Below are positions 1-12,014 of a DNA stretch of 64,000 nucleotides, piece after piece (the stretch's first letter is position 1; each line of letters begins with the position of its first letter). The position numbers and the translations under genes are program-made. Under the pieces are notes generated by a model. That model was not told the DNA's origin and searched no databases. It worked only from the letters and a program-made list of their open reading frames with translations. Source of the DNA: Panopea generosa (Eukaryota; Mollusca; Bivalvia; Adapedonta; Hiatellidae); the NCBI GenBank assembly GCA_029582155.1, contig CM055912.1:1612001-1676000 (forward strand), written 5' to 3'.

Positions 1-71
1 GAGGGACATTCGAACTCACGACCCATGGATTGATAGTCAGATGTGTAACTGACTGAGCTAATAGGGCTAGG
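1..71 (-). mobile_element. tRNA-derived SINE, family A, cut by the window edge
   Basis: On the minus strand this reads as the head of the local family-A SINE. It has an A-box-like 'TAGCTCAGT' region and a B-box-like 'GAGTTCGAA' region, with the conserved 'ACTATCAATCCA' stretch between them. The body and tail lie outside the window. Other copies are at about 10.5, 21.7, 30.1, 47.7, 49.4, 51.5 and 53.9 kb. Family identity comes from direct comparison within the window. Confidence 0.75.
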
Positions 72-1389
72 CTTAAAATAGTAAACAAATGGTTTGTTAC
101 ACATTTTTTTCATGTATTTTATGTCATCCTCAATAATCTGTGTACTTTTCCATAGTACTTTTTCCTAGTTCTTGCTAGATATGTAACAATGTATATTTCT
201 TTTAAAATCATCCATTAAATGCTCATTAAGGATTTCTGTTAATGACAATAATAATTTTAAGTCAATGTATTCAAAGTGTATTTATTGCCTTAGATAATGC
301 AAGACAATATTAAAAAAAAATAACAAATCCATAGGAAATGTTTGTAATGAATTGAAAATTAAAAAAAATTATACGTACATGTCTGAAGTATTTTGAGATA
401 TTATATTTTTATTTCAATTTAAGTTTTCATCTCATAAAGTTGTTTTTTTAACTTTTCAGATACATGGACAGAGTTTTCCCAGCACTTGCACATCAAACCC
501 TTTCTCTGATCAACCCATACTTCCAGTAAGCCTTCTGGATGCAACTTAATTGACACCTTCTATAGCCTCGACACAGGTATATATTCGTTGTAAAATGAGG
601 ACATTTATTACCACTGGTTGGTTTTACTAAACATCTCAATCAGAGATTTTCCTCTTGTACTGAAAATTCTCAATTTCTCTATATGATACTTGTCTTTACA
701 TATTAAACAAAAACACACTAAAACTTCACTAATCTTTACTGCATTTGACACAATTCATGAAATTTGGGTCAGTATATAAATGTTATTTAATTAGAAAGAT
801 ATCATGACAAACATATATATATATCAAATTATTAATATTACTACTTTTTTGGTAAAAGATGTATGTTTAAAATGTATTTTTTTTTAAATAGTAGTAAAAT
901 AAATTAACTACCAAACTTACAGCCTCATATCGGTGTTAGCAACTGGGAATACTGAAACTGTTATTATTAATTGTTATAGAAAGTTGTGAAAAATTAAATT
1001 GGTTTGTGTTTTATGTATAGTTCTGTGTTAGTTCATACAGTGTTATCATTCAAACCGTGTTACTTGGCATCAGTAAGTTTTTACGAAATTAGTAAGCCTT
1101 AACATTGTCAATCAAAATTAGTTTTAATCGGTGTCAGTAAGTTGCATAAATACATGAACCTACAATTGCAAGTAGTAAATTTACAGTTAGCAACTTCCTT
1201 GTATTCCATTTATTTATATGATTTATGTATTTCATTTTGTGTAACATATATATATATATATATATTAATTGTATGAAAACGAATGTCGGCCTTATATTTA
1301 GACAAAATTGAATTTCTAATTTAAGCCAGTACCAACCACTTTTTCTGTATTATACACAGCAACACATATCAACATTGATAGCCTATCAT
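72..1389. other. AT-rich noncoding stretch
   Basis: No gene is recognised here. Short (TA)n runs occur near 813-826 and 1247-1265. Around 460-575 an AG-bounded segment ending in a GT (after 'GACACAG') looks like a decayed exon, but no frame is open across it and no family is recognised. Confidence 0.5.
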
Positions 1390-1950
1390 TTGGTCTTAGA
1401 CCAGGAACCAGGGGGTCAAAATGGTAGTTTTCAGACCAGCTATTTAGCACAGCAGGATGCCTTCTTTGATATTTAATGTGCAACTTGTCTGGAATGGAAG
1501 TCTGTTACTTTTTGGTTAATTTATTTTATTCAAAATGATTTAAGAACATTAGAACAATAAATAAATAGTAAAATTAACATTTTATTTAGAGTAAAAACAT
1601 AATTATGTTAAATGTAGAGATTTAGTCAGAATTTCAATGTTTTGGTCGCTAGCTGACATCTAATTTTTTTTATAAATTTTCTCTCACTTGTATGACAGAG
1701 AAACTAGTTTCATTTTCAGATTATAAATACTATTGACTTAGTACCTAGTAAGTTTCATCAAATTTGAATCATGAATAAAAAAGTTATTGAATTTTTAGAA
1801 TTTCTGAATTGTTCCAGAATTTGGCCATTTTGGTCAATTTGACAAAATACCAGCAAAAGTTGAATGGCTGTAAAAAAAAATCTTATCTTTTTTTCAAGAT
1901 GTTTTACCATGGTTACATTAGTAATATATGGGTTATTAATGTGCATTTTA
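1390..1950. repeat. Old dispersed repeat, block B copy 1
   Basis: About 1655-1950 matches 16610-16800 plus 17125-17215. Shared landmarks are 'CTCATTTTCAGAT'-like sequence, 'AATCATGAAT(A/T)AAAAAAG', 'GTCAATTTG(A/T)CAAAAT' and a run ending near 'TTCAAGAT'. At 1393-1435 there is also a short match ('AGGAACCAGGGGGTCAAAAT') to 2367-2400. The other copy is interrupted by a SINE. The family is not recognised. Confidence 0.6.
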
Positions 1951-2344
1951 ATTTGACAATTTTCAAATCCAGATTTTCTTCTGGGAATTTGTTTTCTTTA
2001 GAAATCTCTGAAAAATGGGGCCAATTTCTATACAGATGACTAAAAAAAATTCTTTTTTTATATCACCATTCGGCATTCCTTAATTTTATAATTTTCAGAC
2101 AGAGTAAATGTATACGGATAAATATATGCAGGTAGTGGTATGTTATCTAGCCTAAAATAGTTGTATTACTGTTTTCAGTTTGTTTGGATTGCCAGATCTT
2201 TGGATTTCCCCCAGAATTTGACGCAATATCATAGGTTCAACTGGCACATGAATGTGAATGACACTTTTTTGAGATACAGTCATGGAATCTACTCTTACCA
2301 CTAGCCCTAAGGTAGGAGTGCACAGTCATATGTTTTTAAAAGTT

Positions 2345-2810
2345 AGAATTAATGGAACAGTTTCATGTAGGACTTAGACTAGGAACCAGGGGGTCAAAAT
2401 GGTAGTACCTGAAAGTAGTTCCATAGAAAATTGACAGTGGTCGTTCAAGATGGTGTGAGTGTGAAAATGCACTTGACAGGTACTATTGCAATGTGAAATT
2501 GTGAAGGGAATATATTTTCCCAGAGAATGGTGCAGAATTGATTGGACTGGTAGCTATAACACACAGATGGGACTATTTCTTAGACGGTAAGAATTTTGCA
2601 TAATTTGGCTGATTTGACCCCTGTATGTGAAATAGGGACACCTACTTTCGCTTTGAGCAAAATTGTGAAATTGGAAGCAGTTAATGCCCATGTTTTTAAC
2701 TGTTTTTTATGTTATGCTTGAATTGAATATGAATTCTAGAAATTTTCATGGAGTTTGGAGCACAACTGTAAGTCGGACAGTCTACTGTGCTAATATTACG
2801 GTCTATGTGA
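2345..2810. repeat. Old dispersed repeat, block C copy 1
   Basis: This segment aligns by eye over its whole length with 11590-12000. Landmarks in the same order are 'GGAACCAGGGGGTCAAAATG', 'GTTCCATAGAA', 'GAGAATGGTGCA', 'AGATGGGACTA', 'AAGAATTTTGCATAATTTGG', 'ACTTTCGCTTTGAG' and 'GAATATGAATTCT'. The copies differ by many substitutions and small indels, so the duplication is old. The open frame at 2684-3043 spans repeat and unique sequence and shows no domain, so I do not call it a gene. Confidence 0.7.
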
Positions 2811-3321
2811 ACTTAATGGTGGGCCAGCTTCTGTATTTGGTAGCAGTGAAAAGGACGAAGACAGCTCAACACAGTACAGGTATTGTTTATTTGTGTCTTC
2901 TTTATTTAACAAAACCAGTTTTTTATGCAGTCACTTTAAATTTAAAAACAATGACAGTAGAGGTAATGATGCAAATTTCCTTTCAAACATTCAATGATTG
3001 CAGGTGCAAAATACTTGTTTTCTCTGTATTCTTCGGCCTTTAATAAGTATTATTATGCAGCCATATGCTTGTAAGTCATTGATTACATTTATGATTGACA
3101 TGATTATTTGTATTATTTACTGGAAAATTTTTGTTTTCTGCACCATACATGTGCATGGTTAACCAGGTAACATGTTGATGTACACAGGTCATGTTACTAG
3201 ATGTGAAACTCCGTGACTATTATTTCTAATTTCAGAGCATTCTTTACACAATCAGTGGCATTCTTATGAATTGATAATACTATGTTTATTGTATATATGT
3301 TTTTACTCTATATTCCTTCAG

Positions 3322-3525
3322 GTGTCGTCTGCAGAGAAAACCTAAACTGCTTGGTCGTAGAATAGGTCACAAATGGGAACCGCCAGATGGGTCATTGCAC
3401 TGGGACGTGATGGACAACCAGATGCAGTGTATGAGGTGTTGTATGATAACGAGGATTCAGTCTATGATGTAGAGGGCCTGGTAGCAGATGTACAGGCAGG
3501 GAACTTGAAATTTATTGACATATAG
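3322..3525 (+). pseudogene. Frame-broken terminal exon, small beta-barrel-like domain (tentative)
   Basis: An AG acceptor after 'ATTCCTTC' is followed by a frame reading LLGRRIGHKWEPPDG. After a shift of frame near 3395-3400 a second frame reads VIALGRDGQPDAVYEVLYD, continues through 'VEGLVADVQAG' and ends KFIDI followed by TAG at 3523-3525. The two halves together resemble a chromatin-reader type of module (G-x-x-I-x-H-x-W near the start, Y-E-V-x-Y-D acidic strand, L-x-x-D-x-x-x-G-x-x-K-F-I-D end) known to me from invertebrate multidomain proteins. The family name is uncertain. Either a piece was lost at the frame junction or the copy is dead. No neighbouring exons were recognised. Confidence 0.35.
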
Positions 3526-3589
3526 GTAAAACTCATTATATTTTCATAAAACTTTTTCTTTACTTTTATTTCAGAAAATCATGCATTCA

Positions 3590-3830
3590 GTTTTTTTCAA
3601 ACAAATATCCTGTACTAAGTCTTAACTATTTATATTACATTGACTGTAAAACACGCTCTCACAACTTGCACAAATCACTGTAAAAATATTCTTTGGTAGA
3701 ACCAGTACTAACCATATGTTGATAAGTGTTTTCACCAAGCAAAACACATAGCCATGGTTAAGGATAAAACACACGACCTGTTAACTTGAAACCAATTATT
3801 TACCATTGAGTCATGCTCCACTTTTATATT
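3590..3830 (-). mobile_element. SINE family D remnant
   Basis: Shares the core 'CCAGTACTAA-CATATG', then 'CATAGCCATGG', 'GGATAAAACACACGA' and 'GAGTCATG' with copies at 19.86, 44.86 and 63.29 kb. Read on the minus strand the right end is tRNA-like ('CATGACTCAATGGTAAA'). It is strongly decayed. Confidence 0.6.
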
Positions 3831-3927
3831 GAATTTTATGTATACATATATGTTTAAACATTATCCCAATACTGTTTAGCAAGTTGGAGAGCTAAAAAAA
3901 CAGATTAAGCATCAATTTAAGAAGTGA

Positions 3928-4195
3928 TGGTGTAGTGTTACGAATGTCTGTCTCACATGTGGAAGGTCATGCAATTAATTCGTGTATAGGTTATTCCAAA
4001 TTTGAAAGACTTGAAAAAGAGGTGCTAGAAGCTCTCTTGCTTGGTGATAGGTCAGAGAGTTGTTCTGGGTCTGGTTGACCCTGGCAGTGTAAGTATAATG
4101 TCATTAGATGGAGTATCATATCCTGTGTCTGCCAAACTATACTCCTGTGTGCCAACTGAATAAGACACTGTCCTGATATTACTGAAAGAGGGACA
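3928..4195 (+). mobile_element. SINE family B remnant, old copy
   Basis: The tRNA-like head ('GTGTAGTGTTACGAATGTC', 'CACATGTGGAAGGTCATG') and the body ('GTTCTGGGTCTGGTTGACCC', 'CAGTGTAAGTATAATGTCA', 'GTATCATATCCTGTGTCTGC') match the family-B copies at 39.0 and 62.4 kb in opposite orientation. Divergence is high. Confidence 0.6.
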
Positions 4196-4789
4196 TTAAA
4201 ACCATACAACAACAGTACCAATTTAATTTGTCAACAAATACTTAGTTGAGTGACTTGGATAAATTGAGTTCTCTTGTTTATCATGCCAACTTAGCAGTTG
4301 AATTCTGTCATAAATGACAATCTTATGTTTATTCAGTTACCACGATAGAACAATAATGCGATTTTATATAAAAAATATTTTTTTATTTTATACTATAGTT
4401 TGTTAAAATGTATCATTTCAATGTCATAATTTATTTACATGTAATTCATGTTCATAACATGTCAATATTGTTGCTATTTCTGTATCAGTTTATCACTTTT
4501 TATCAAATCACATACATGTATTAACTGCCTACAGTGATGCTGATATATCTTTTTAAAGGGAGATAATGTTAATGTTTTGTTTTTTTTAAAACATGTATTA
4601 CTTTTTTGAAAAGACTTTCATCACCAATAATAAAACAGATCTTGTTAACAATTTACACACCTAATTGTGAGGTCCTGGTTTTCATTGCTGTGGATGACAA
4701 ATGAGATTTTGACAGGCTGCAGATTCTTGATGACTCCGGATACAGCCTCCATTATTTTGTTGAGTGTAGGGCAAAACACCTCCCGGACA
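4196..4789. other. Noncoding, nothing recognised
   Basis: AT-rich sequence without an exon-like segment, known repeat or structured motif that I can support. Confidence 0.4.
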
Positions 4790-4985
4790 TAACACCTCAC
4801 CCTTATTTTTGGTATAGGAAGACAAAACACTTACGAATTTTACAAGGCGGACAAAATACCTCACGCAGATTTTACAAAGAGGACAAAACACCTCCCACGA
4901 ATTTTACAAGGTGGATAAAACCCCTCCCGCAAATTTTACAAGGAGGATAAAACACCTCCCGTGAAATTTACAAGGTGGACATACC
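4790..4985. repeat. Degenerate tandem repeat, about 34-bp unit, about 5 units
   Basis: The core 'TTTTACAAGG(C/T)GGA(C/T)AAAACACCTCCC' with small variations recurs about every 34 bases. Overlapping open frames on the minus strand (4645-4891) are by-products of this array. Confidence 0.75.
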
Positions 4986-4989
4986 ATGT

Positions 4990-5640
4990 ATGGACCAATA
5001 CCATGTTTTACTTCAACTTAAATTATTTCAGAACCGGAGCAGATAAATGCATGAATTACAGCTTTACTCGGCCAGAATTAAAGCGTTTTGTATAGTCTGG
5101 TACTTACAGTGCATTCGTATACACAAAAGTTAGAGGGATGTTAATAGGAGGATTACACCGACCTAAAGAACTGTCTTCAGGACTCGCAACAATATTATCT
5201 CCCTTGAATACAGAGGTAGTATTCAAAATTTAGTTACCTTTTTCTTCTTTTTTCAGGACTTTACATTGCAGTGATTTGTTTATTCTTACCATGTCCTTAA
5301 TGGTAAATATTTTAGAAATCACCACTAAAAATTTGATACTATCAGATACCAGATTTCTACACAATTCTGTGTCATTTTAAACATGATGAGTTGGATGGTA
5401 TCTTGGCAAATTGTTGACATATTATTACTCTGGAAATTGACAGGTGACACAAAACCATTGAATTTAAAAAAAGCAACCTTGTCAAGGTATATATTTTTTC
5501 ATAATTGCAAATCTTGGACTAGTGACATATTTGAGCCTAGACACATGCTGCAGATTTTGTATTTTACAGTGTTGTTGGCTGTAATGTTACACTGGAGCCC
5601 TATGGGACATAATGGTGTTAGATGTCTGATACTCTACCAC
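4990..5640. repeat. Old dispersed repeat, block E copy 1
   Basis: Matches 19335-19740. Landmarks are 'ACCATG-TTTACTT-AACTT', 'CAGAACCGGAGCAGATA', 'TATTCTGGTACTT' variants, 'TTCTTCTTTTTTCAGGACTT' with 'TACATTGCAGTGATTTGT', and 'ATGCTGCAGATTTTGT'. The second copy lacks part of the middle. The open frame 5383-5688 lies in this repeat and shows no domain. Confidence 0.7.
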
Positions 5641-5699
5641 TGGGCTATGCGCCTCATATTAATGAAGAACTACGACTGTTATCAGTGAAGTTGATTGGA

Positions 5700-6095
5700 T
5701 TTTGCCTTTTCTTTTTAGTAGGTATACTGAGAACATAGATACATAGCATGTACCGTGATACTATCTTATAAATAACTGTTTAAACTAATAGGCTGACCAT
5801 AGGCTAGCTAATTGGTAAATTAACAAGATATGATTATAGCTTTGGTTCATTGAACAAACCATAACAGGTTCTCGAGTCGGGGTCTGTTGCCTGTATATTG
5901 AATTACCACACCTAGTTAATTGGTATGTTACATAACAATATTCGAAATTATTGTTGACGAAACCACTACGTATCTTGAACACAATATTAAGGTAGACGAA
6001 ACCTCCAACAGTCAGGCAGGACTTTGGTATTGGCCCAGATATACAACTTTTTGGTTATATAGATCTATGAATAAAGTTTCAAGCTCTTGTGTTGT
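5700..6095. other. Noncoding, nothing recognised
   Basis: Unique-looking AT-rich sequence between block E and the 41-bp array. A run near 5930-6010 repeats the words 'GACGAAACC' and 'ACGAAACCT' but forms no clear array. Confidence 0.4.
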
Positions 6096-6099
6096 GTGT

Positions 6100-7262
6100 G
6101 AAAGCAAGCCTGGGATGGACAGCTTTTATCTGTTTTGCTGTCTCGGGAGCCTTGGCTGGACAGCTTTCATCTGTTTTGCTGTCTCAGGGAGCCTGTGATG
6201 GACAGCTTTTATCTATTCTGCTGTCTCAGAAGCCTGGGATGGACAGCTTTTATCTGATCTGCTGTCTTGGGAGCTTGGGATGGACAGCTTTTATAAGATC
6301 TGCTGTCTTTGGAGCCTGGGATGGACAGCTTTTATCTGATCTGCTGGACAACTTCTATCTGATTTGTTATCTTGGGAGCTTGGGATGGACAGCTTTTGTC
6401 TGATGTGCTGTCTCTGGAGCCTGTAATGGACAGCTTTTATCTGATCTGCTGTCTCGGGAGCCTGTGATGGATATATTTTATTTGATCTGCTGTCTTGGGA
6501 GCCTGGGATTGACAGCTTTTATCTGCTATGCTTTTCGGGAGCCTGGGATGGACAGCTTTTATCTGATGTGCTGTCTCAGGAGCCTGGGATGGACAGTTTT
6601 TATCTGATCTGCTGTACAGCTTTATCTGATCTGCTGTCTTGGGAGCCTGGGATGGATAGCTTTTGTCACATGTGCTGTCTCGGGAGCCTGTAATGGACAG
6701 CTTTTATCTGATCTGCTGTCTCCGGAGCCTGTGATGGATATATTTTATTTGATCTGATGTCTTGGGAGCCTGGGATGGATAGCTTTTGTCAGATGTGCTG
6801 TCTCGGGAGTCTGTAATGGACAGCTTTTATCTGATCTGCTGTCTCGGGAGCCTATGATGGACATATTTTATTTGATCTGCTGTCTTGGGAGCCTGGGATT
6901 GACAGCTTTTATCTGCTATGCTTTTCGGGAGCCTGGGATGGACAGTTTTTATCTGATGTGCTGTCTCAGGAGCCTGGGATGGACAGTTTTTATCTGATCT
7001 GCTGGACAGCTTTATCTGATCTGCTGTCTCAGGAGCTTTTGTCTGATGTGCTCTCTCGGGAGCCTGGGATGGACAGCTTTTATCTGATATGCTGTTTCGC
7101 GAGCCTGGGATGGACAGCTTTCATCTGTTCAGCTGTCTCGGGAGCCTGGAATGGGCAACTTTTATCTGATATGCTGTTTCGTGAGCCTGGGATGGACAGC
7201 TTTCATCTGTTCAGCTGTCTCGGGAGCCTGGGATGGGCAACTTTTATCTGATATGCTGTCTC
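6100..7262. repeat. 41-bp minisatellite, about 28 units
   Basis: Unit core: 'GAGCCTGGGATGGACAGC' followed by 'TTTTATCTGATCTGCTGTCTCGG'-like sequence. Clean units near 7101, 7142 and 7183 give a spacing of 41 bases. Several units are truncated. A compound variant ('GGGATTGACAG' then 'GCTATGCTTTTCGGG') recurs at about 6507 and 6897, so a block of about 390 bp was itself duplicated. Open frames here only reflect the repeat. Confidence 0.9.
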
Positions 7263-9671
7263 AGGAGACGCAAAATACAAAATCTGTAGATACATGCAAT
7301 ATTTCGCACTACTGTAAAGGCAGGAGTCCCATGTACATGGAGAGTCTGACCCAATTTGTGTAAAAGATCTCTGAACTTTCATGTTTATCAGTGATTCAAA
7401 TGCCTGTTAACCTTCCTTGAAAACGAGGTTTCCTAGCTCTATAATGATAAAAAATTGATTGCTGGGAGTAGACCTAAATCAAGAAATGATTAAGCAGTGA
7501 ATAATCTAGAAATGTGTCCTCTGTCTCTTGACACACAAACTTGGCTAGGACAGATGAATTAGAAGGCAATTTCTAACAATCATGGCTGAAAACATATTCC
7601 TGCTTGCGGTATGATCAAAAAGACAACTGTGCCATATATACCGGTAAAAAATACAGTGATATACATATTACCATGAATGCAATATAATAACAATATCTCA
7701 CACATGGGCAAAGCTACAAATTCTGCTTCCATCTGGATTTGTTTACATTGCGTATCTGCAACTGTCAAACCATTTCAACCAGAAAATGTTCTTGGGAGGG
7801 TTCAGTATAAAAACTAAAATCGATATAAATATGCTTGAGTGTACAAACATACTGTTTATGTTGTTTAAAAGGCTTAATTATATTTTACCTACAGGACTTG
7901 TTTAATAATTAGTTGAAATTTAGTCTAGAACCAGTACTTTTCCTGATGACACCATTTCTAGCTATCTGATTGGCTGATTTGCAGTAATATGTATACTGGA
8001 AAAAAATAGATATTGCTGTCTGCATGTCATAAATATTGTTTTTAAAGGTATACTTACAAGGATAACCTTTCAGAATAATCTCGTACAGAATTTCAGTTGT
8101 AAACAGTTTTATATCAATAACAGGGAGAAACCAATATGCTTTGTTGATTAAATAACCTCTAGTAATGTGGGAATGGTGTTAGTAAGTGTCATTCACTATG
8201 AATGTCTACTGTAGTTTTCGATAGAACAGTAGATAGATAGTAATAAAATGGTTTCAACGCTATTTTTGTTGTTGACAGACAGTCACTGGTCACCATATTT
8301 AGCAGCGAAAGCTCCAGTCAACTAGATTGTAAATTGAAGTTTTGACTTATGCTTAAAGTTTGTGTAAAAGTTATAAACCAGAAAATATTGCAAGGAACAA
8401 CAAATTTACTATTTTGGAAATAATCAAAATCCTATCTTGAAGCAATATGGAAAACAATTAGACATTAACTGATTTCATGGTTCGTCATAAATTTGTCTGG
8501 GTATGGTCATAGTCGGCTAATATTTAATGCTGAAAATGTTTATACAGCATGTTTTATATTCATTGTCTTAAATAGTTACATAAATTTATTTAGTCGTCAA
8601 AACAACTGATTATTTGAAGTGACACTGTACTGTCTTATACTGTAACTCAACTGAACAAGTTTTTTCAGTTTCCCAAATCCTAATATTATGAATTTGTGCA
8701 AGTAGTGAGCCTTCTCTCAAGCTGTTCAGGCCTTTGATTTATTAATCACAATTATACCAGTTACACAAAAGGTTGCATACGGATATAGGCTGGTATACAT
8801 GCATAAGTTTATATCAACTTGCGCTATTTTATTGGAGTGATTATTATTTTATCTGCATAATATTTATTACCACCTTATATGAATATTTGCTTTGAGAAAA
8901 CTTATTTCCATTCCAGTCAGAATAAATGCTGATTTAATTTGATCGATTTTGTACAAAATAGGAAATAACCTAACATCAGTTGCATTTGTATTGTGCCAAT
9001 TTGGCCCAGGAGTTGTTAAAAGTGTACAACTTGTGTGTTGAAAGGGGCAAATGAGGCTATGACGTGGTCTAGATTGAGCACTGATATAAGTATGTGTTGG
9101 TGAAACAGGAGCCTGGTCAAGCTGGCAACAGAACATGCAACCTCTGGGGCAAGCAACCAACACTATCATCATTCCATTTGCTGTCTTGTACAGAGCATAA
9201 CTGGAATAATTTTAAACTTTGCACACTTGCAAAGGACAAAGAGGCATAATTTTCAGTTTTTTTACAATATTACAATCCGCTGTTTAATTGTAGATTCTGC
9301 TCTTAAGGTGATGGCAGTGTATATCAGAACTTGTTGCCAATCTACAATACATGAAGCACTTCTTCTCTCTTGAGACCCTACAGTGGTGTTGTGCTTGTCA
9401 AGTGTACATTACTTGTGAGTGTTTTTCTTTATGTCATTTCTTATAATTTGTTTAGTGATTTGCATTCATGAGAATGCATGTAAATTGTATACTGCATGAC
9501 TTTTTTTGCAATACTACATATATTATTAAATAAAATATTTTGCACAAAATATTTCACAGTAGCAAAGTATTGTGAGCTAAACAGGCTTATGGTCATACAT
9601 CTGACAGGTTTATCATGCTTATACTGTGTTACAGTCATATATTGTTTTTGAATGGGGTTTTACGCAATTTT
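7263..9671. other. 2.4 kb without recognisable genes or repeats
   Basis: Only short chance frames are present, including one of 101 codons on the minus strand (8867-9172) that shows no domain or splice context. I see no SINE head, TIR pair or array. It may be intron or intergenic sequence. Confidence 0.4.
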
Positions 9672-9886
9672 CAACTCATTCCAGGTTATATATGGCATAT
9701 CCAGTTTTACTGGTTGAGGAAGACCTCAAACTGAGTAGAACCACCATCCTTCTGCAAGTAACTGGAACATTTCTCACATAAAGTTTTTGTAATGAGCGGT
9801 ACTCAAACCTACAAACTTAGCGTTGAGAGGTAAATTGTCTTGAGACGGAGCCTTAGACCACTCGGTCACGGAGGACCGCAGTCATA
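9672..9886 (-). mobile_element. SINE family C, tRNA-Leu-like head
   Basis: On the minus strand it starts 'CGGTCCTCCGTGACCGAGTG', then 'GTCTAAGGCTCCGTCTCAAG' and an extra arm before a B-box-like 'TAGGTTTGAGTACC'. A long variable arm and a CTCAAGA anticodon loop suggest descent from a leucine (CAA) type II tRNA. The tail 'TATATGGCATATCCAGTTTT' with 'GGTTGAGGAAGACC' recurs at 17.3 kb and 58.75 kb. Confidence 0.6.
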
Positions 9887-10462
9887 ATGAAGATGTTCTG
9901 CAAGCCCTAATATTTTTGGATGCTGACCATTTTCATTTTAAAAGGACAAACAGATGGGTTACTTCCCTTGAAACGCGTGAATTGCTTGTTGAACAGTGTA
10001 CTAAAGTGATTCTCTACACAGTTGTAATAATTACAATGAAAAATAGGTGACCTCAGCAGAGATGCAAACCCAAACCTGGTCTTTTAATTGTAGTAGCAAC
10101 ATTTTTATGTGATTTTCAGTTTTACAATAAACCAAGAAGTAATATTCAGCCAGCTGATCATTCTTCTGTAAAGGTAAAGTAGTTGGACAGCAAGTTAACA
10201 CACCTACTGTTTGGCAGTATTTAATGTTGTTTATTTCATTACATTATAAACAGTTGTCAGAAACACTTGGCATGTTGGTGATATAACAAAATGTGGACAC
10301 TTTAAGATATCAATTAGCAAGAAATGGATATTCCCAGTGCGAAATTTACCAAATAGTTTTTTTTTTAAAAATGAAAAGGAATATTTTACTAACTCTTATA
10401 TATTTATTAATGCTATGTGTATCTTTTTTATTATGGATTATTTGCAGCAGAGAATGAAATAA
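9887..10462. other. Noncoding, nothing recognised
   Basis: AT-rich, with no exon-like frame or recognisable repeat. Confidence 0.4.
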
Positions 10463-10748
10463 GTGATTGATTGCTGGATTGATTATTCAGCATCATTTTA
10501 TACCATCAAGGGCTAATAGACAATCAGTTAACCTAACCGCTTTTTCCTGGGATCCTGGAAACTTAACCAGTACTCGAGCACACCCCATCTCTGCTAGTAA
10601 CTGTTAACTTTCTCACTTGAATCAGCAGTAGGAGACTAATGATAATGAGACGCGATGTCATATCAATCATCACTCCCAGGGATTTGAACTCACGACCCCT
10701 GAATAGATAGTCAGATGTGCTACAAACTAAGCTAATCAGGCCTGGAAA
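10463..10748 (-). mobile_element. SINE family A, near full length
   Basis: Minus strand: the head 'CCAGGCCTGATTAGCTTAGT', the B box within 'GTGAGTTCAAATCCC', then a body containing 'GAGTACTGGTTAAG' and 'CCCAGGAAAAAGCGGTTAGG', ending with 'GCCCTTGATGGTATAAAATG' and the tail 'ATTCAGC-ATAATCAATC'. The order matches the copies at 51.5 and 53.9 kb. Confidence 0.8.
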
Positions 10749-10997
10749 GTAAGTGAGCTACATGCAAACTAACAGTGATGAAATTTAATTTTTATGAATT
10801 GTTATAGAAAACATATAAACTTCCATTTTATACATGTGCATGTGTTTTTAGTTGAAGGATTTTGTAATATAAAACAAAGTTCAAAACTGATTCTCAGATT
10901 ACACAAAGTGTAGACTGCTACCAGTGATAACTTCGGCAAATATGTATCAGTGTTAATAATTTTACTCAGAACCATTCAATTCACTGCTGTCATTTGA

Positions 10998-11453
10998 ACG
11001 TCTCACATACCAATTAATTTTGTACTGTTCTACATATAGAGACAATGCACTTCTGGAACACTGGATACATTACCAATGGTTCTAAAAGTGCCTTATTCCC
11101 ATAGATAGTCCTCTGTTGGTCCAAATATGCAGAAAAAAACATGGGGTTGACCAGATTGCTTTTTCACAATTCGATTGTTTGATGACACCCCTTCATTTTA
11201 TACAATTCTGCCCATTTGTTGCAGTGTTTCACTACGCATCTTTAAACTGTTATAGCATCATCAAACAGTTCCCAAGGTCGCCCAAACTTTGCAAAAATCA
11301 TGAAAATATTCCAATGTTCAATATGCACAAAGAAATATGACATTTTATGCATTTTTAACGAAATAATTGCCCAACCACTTAACACAACTCTAATTTCTTT
11401 GGCGTAATAATCTTGCAACCGTCATGTAAGGGAGGTAATTCTTCAGTGAGACC
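10998..11453 (-). mobile_element. 0.46-kb element F, inverted copy
   Basis: Reverse complement of the copies at 23059-23516 and 25690-26147. Its ends are similar inverted sequences: GGTCTCACTGAA at one end and CGTCTCACACA-like at the other, each followed after a few bases by CAATTA. This suggests a nonautonomous DNA transposon. An open frame of 74 codons inside it (11116-11340) is not preserved cleanly in the other copies. Confidence 0.65.
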
Positions 11454-11589
11454 TGACACAAGAAGATGTTGAGATATAATTATTCTGTATATGGTTACAG
11501 AGTTGTTTGTGGAGTTTAGATGCTATCTGACTATGTCAGTTTTGGAGCATTATTGTATATCAGTAAATAATTATTTAGTACATACATTA

Positions 11590-12000
11590 TACAGTGGTAT
11601 TGGACCAGAAACCAGAGGTCATAATGGTAGTGCAAAAGGAGTTCCATAGAACATTGACAGTGGTTTGATCAACAAATTACTCTTTACAGGTAATATTGAT
11701 TTGTAGAATTGTATATTCAGTACATTTTCCTAGAAAATGGTGCAAAATTGGAGGAAATCCTAACCAGAACATGCAGATGGGACTACCTCTTAGACAATAA
11801 GAATTTTGCATAATTTGGTTGGCTGATATGACCTCTGTGTGCTTTTATATTCTTACTTTCACTTTGAGTAAAATAGTGAAGTTGGAAGCAGTGATTGACC
11901 ATGTTTTTATTTGTTAGGTTTGAACTGAATATGAATTCTGGAAAGTACCATGGTAAGCGCCACAGCATATAAAGCCAACATTATGATCTATGCGAATTTT
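11590..12000. repeat. Old dispersed repeat, block C copy 2
   Basis: Second copy of 2345-2810 in the same orientation and landmark order. It lies directly against the start of the 79-bp satellite, so the satellite expanded at or beside its right end. Confidence 0.7.
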
Positions 12001-12014
12001 AGAGTGACAACGGT

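Noticed and set aside
6089..7363. Overlapping frames of 70-104 codons with SLGWTAF repeats
   Set aside because: They are successive frames of the 41-bp minisatellite, ended by unit-length changes.
9820..9886. Genuine tRNA-Leu gene on the minus strand
   Set aside because: It is joined to the family-C SINE tail and has mismatches in the stems; a diverged SINE head explains it better.
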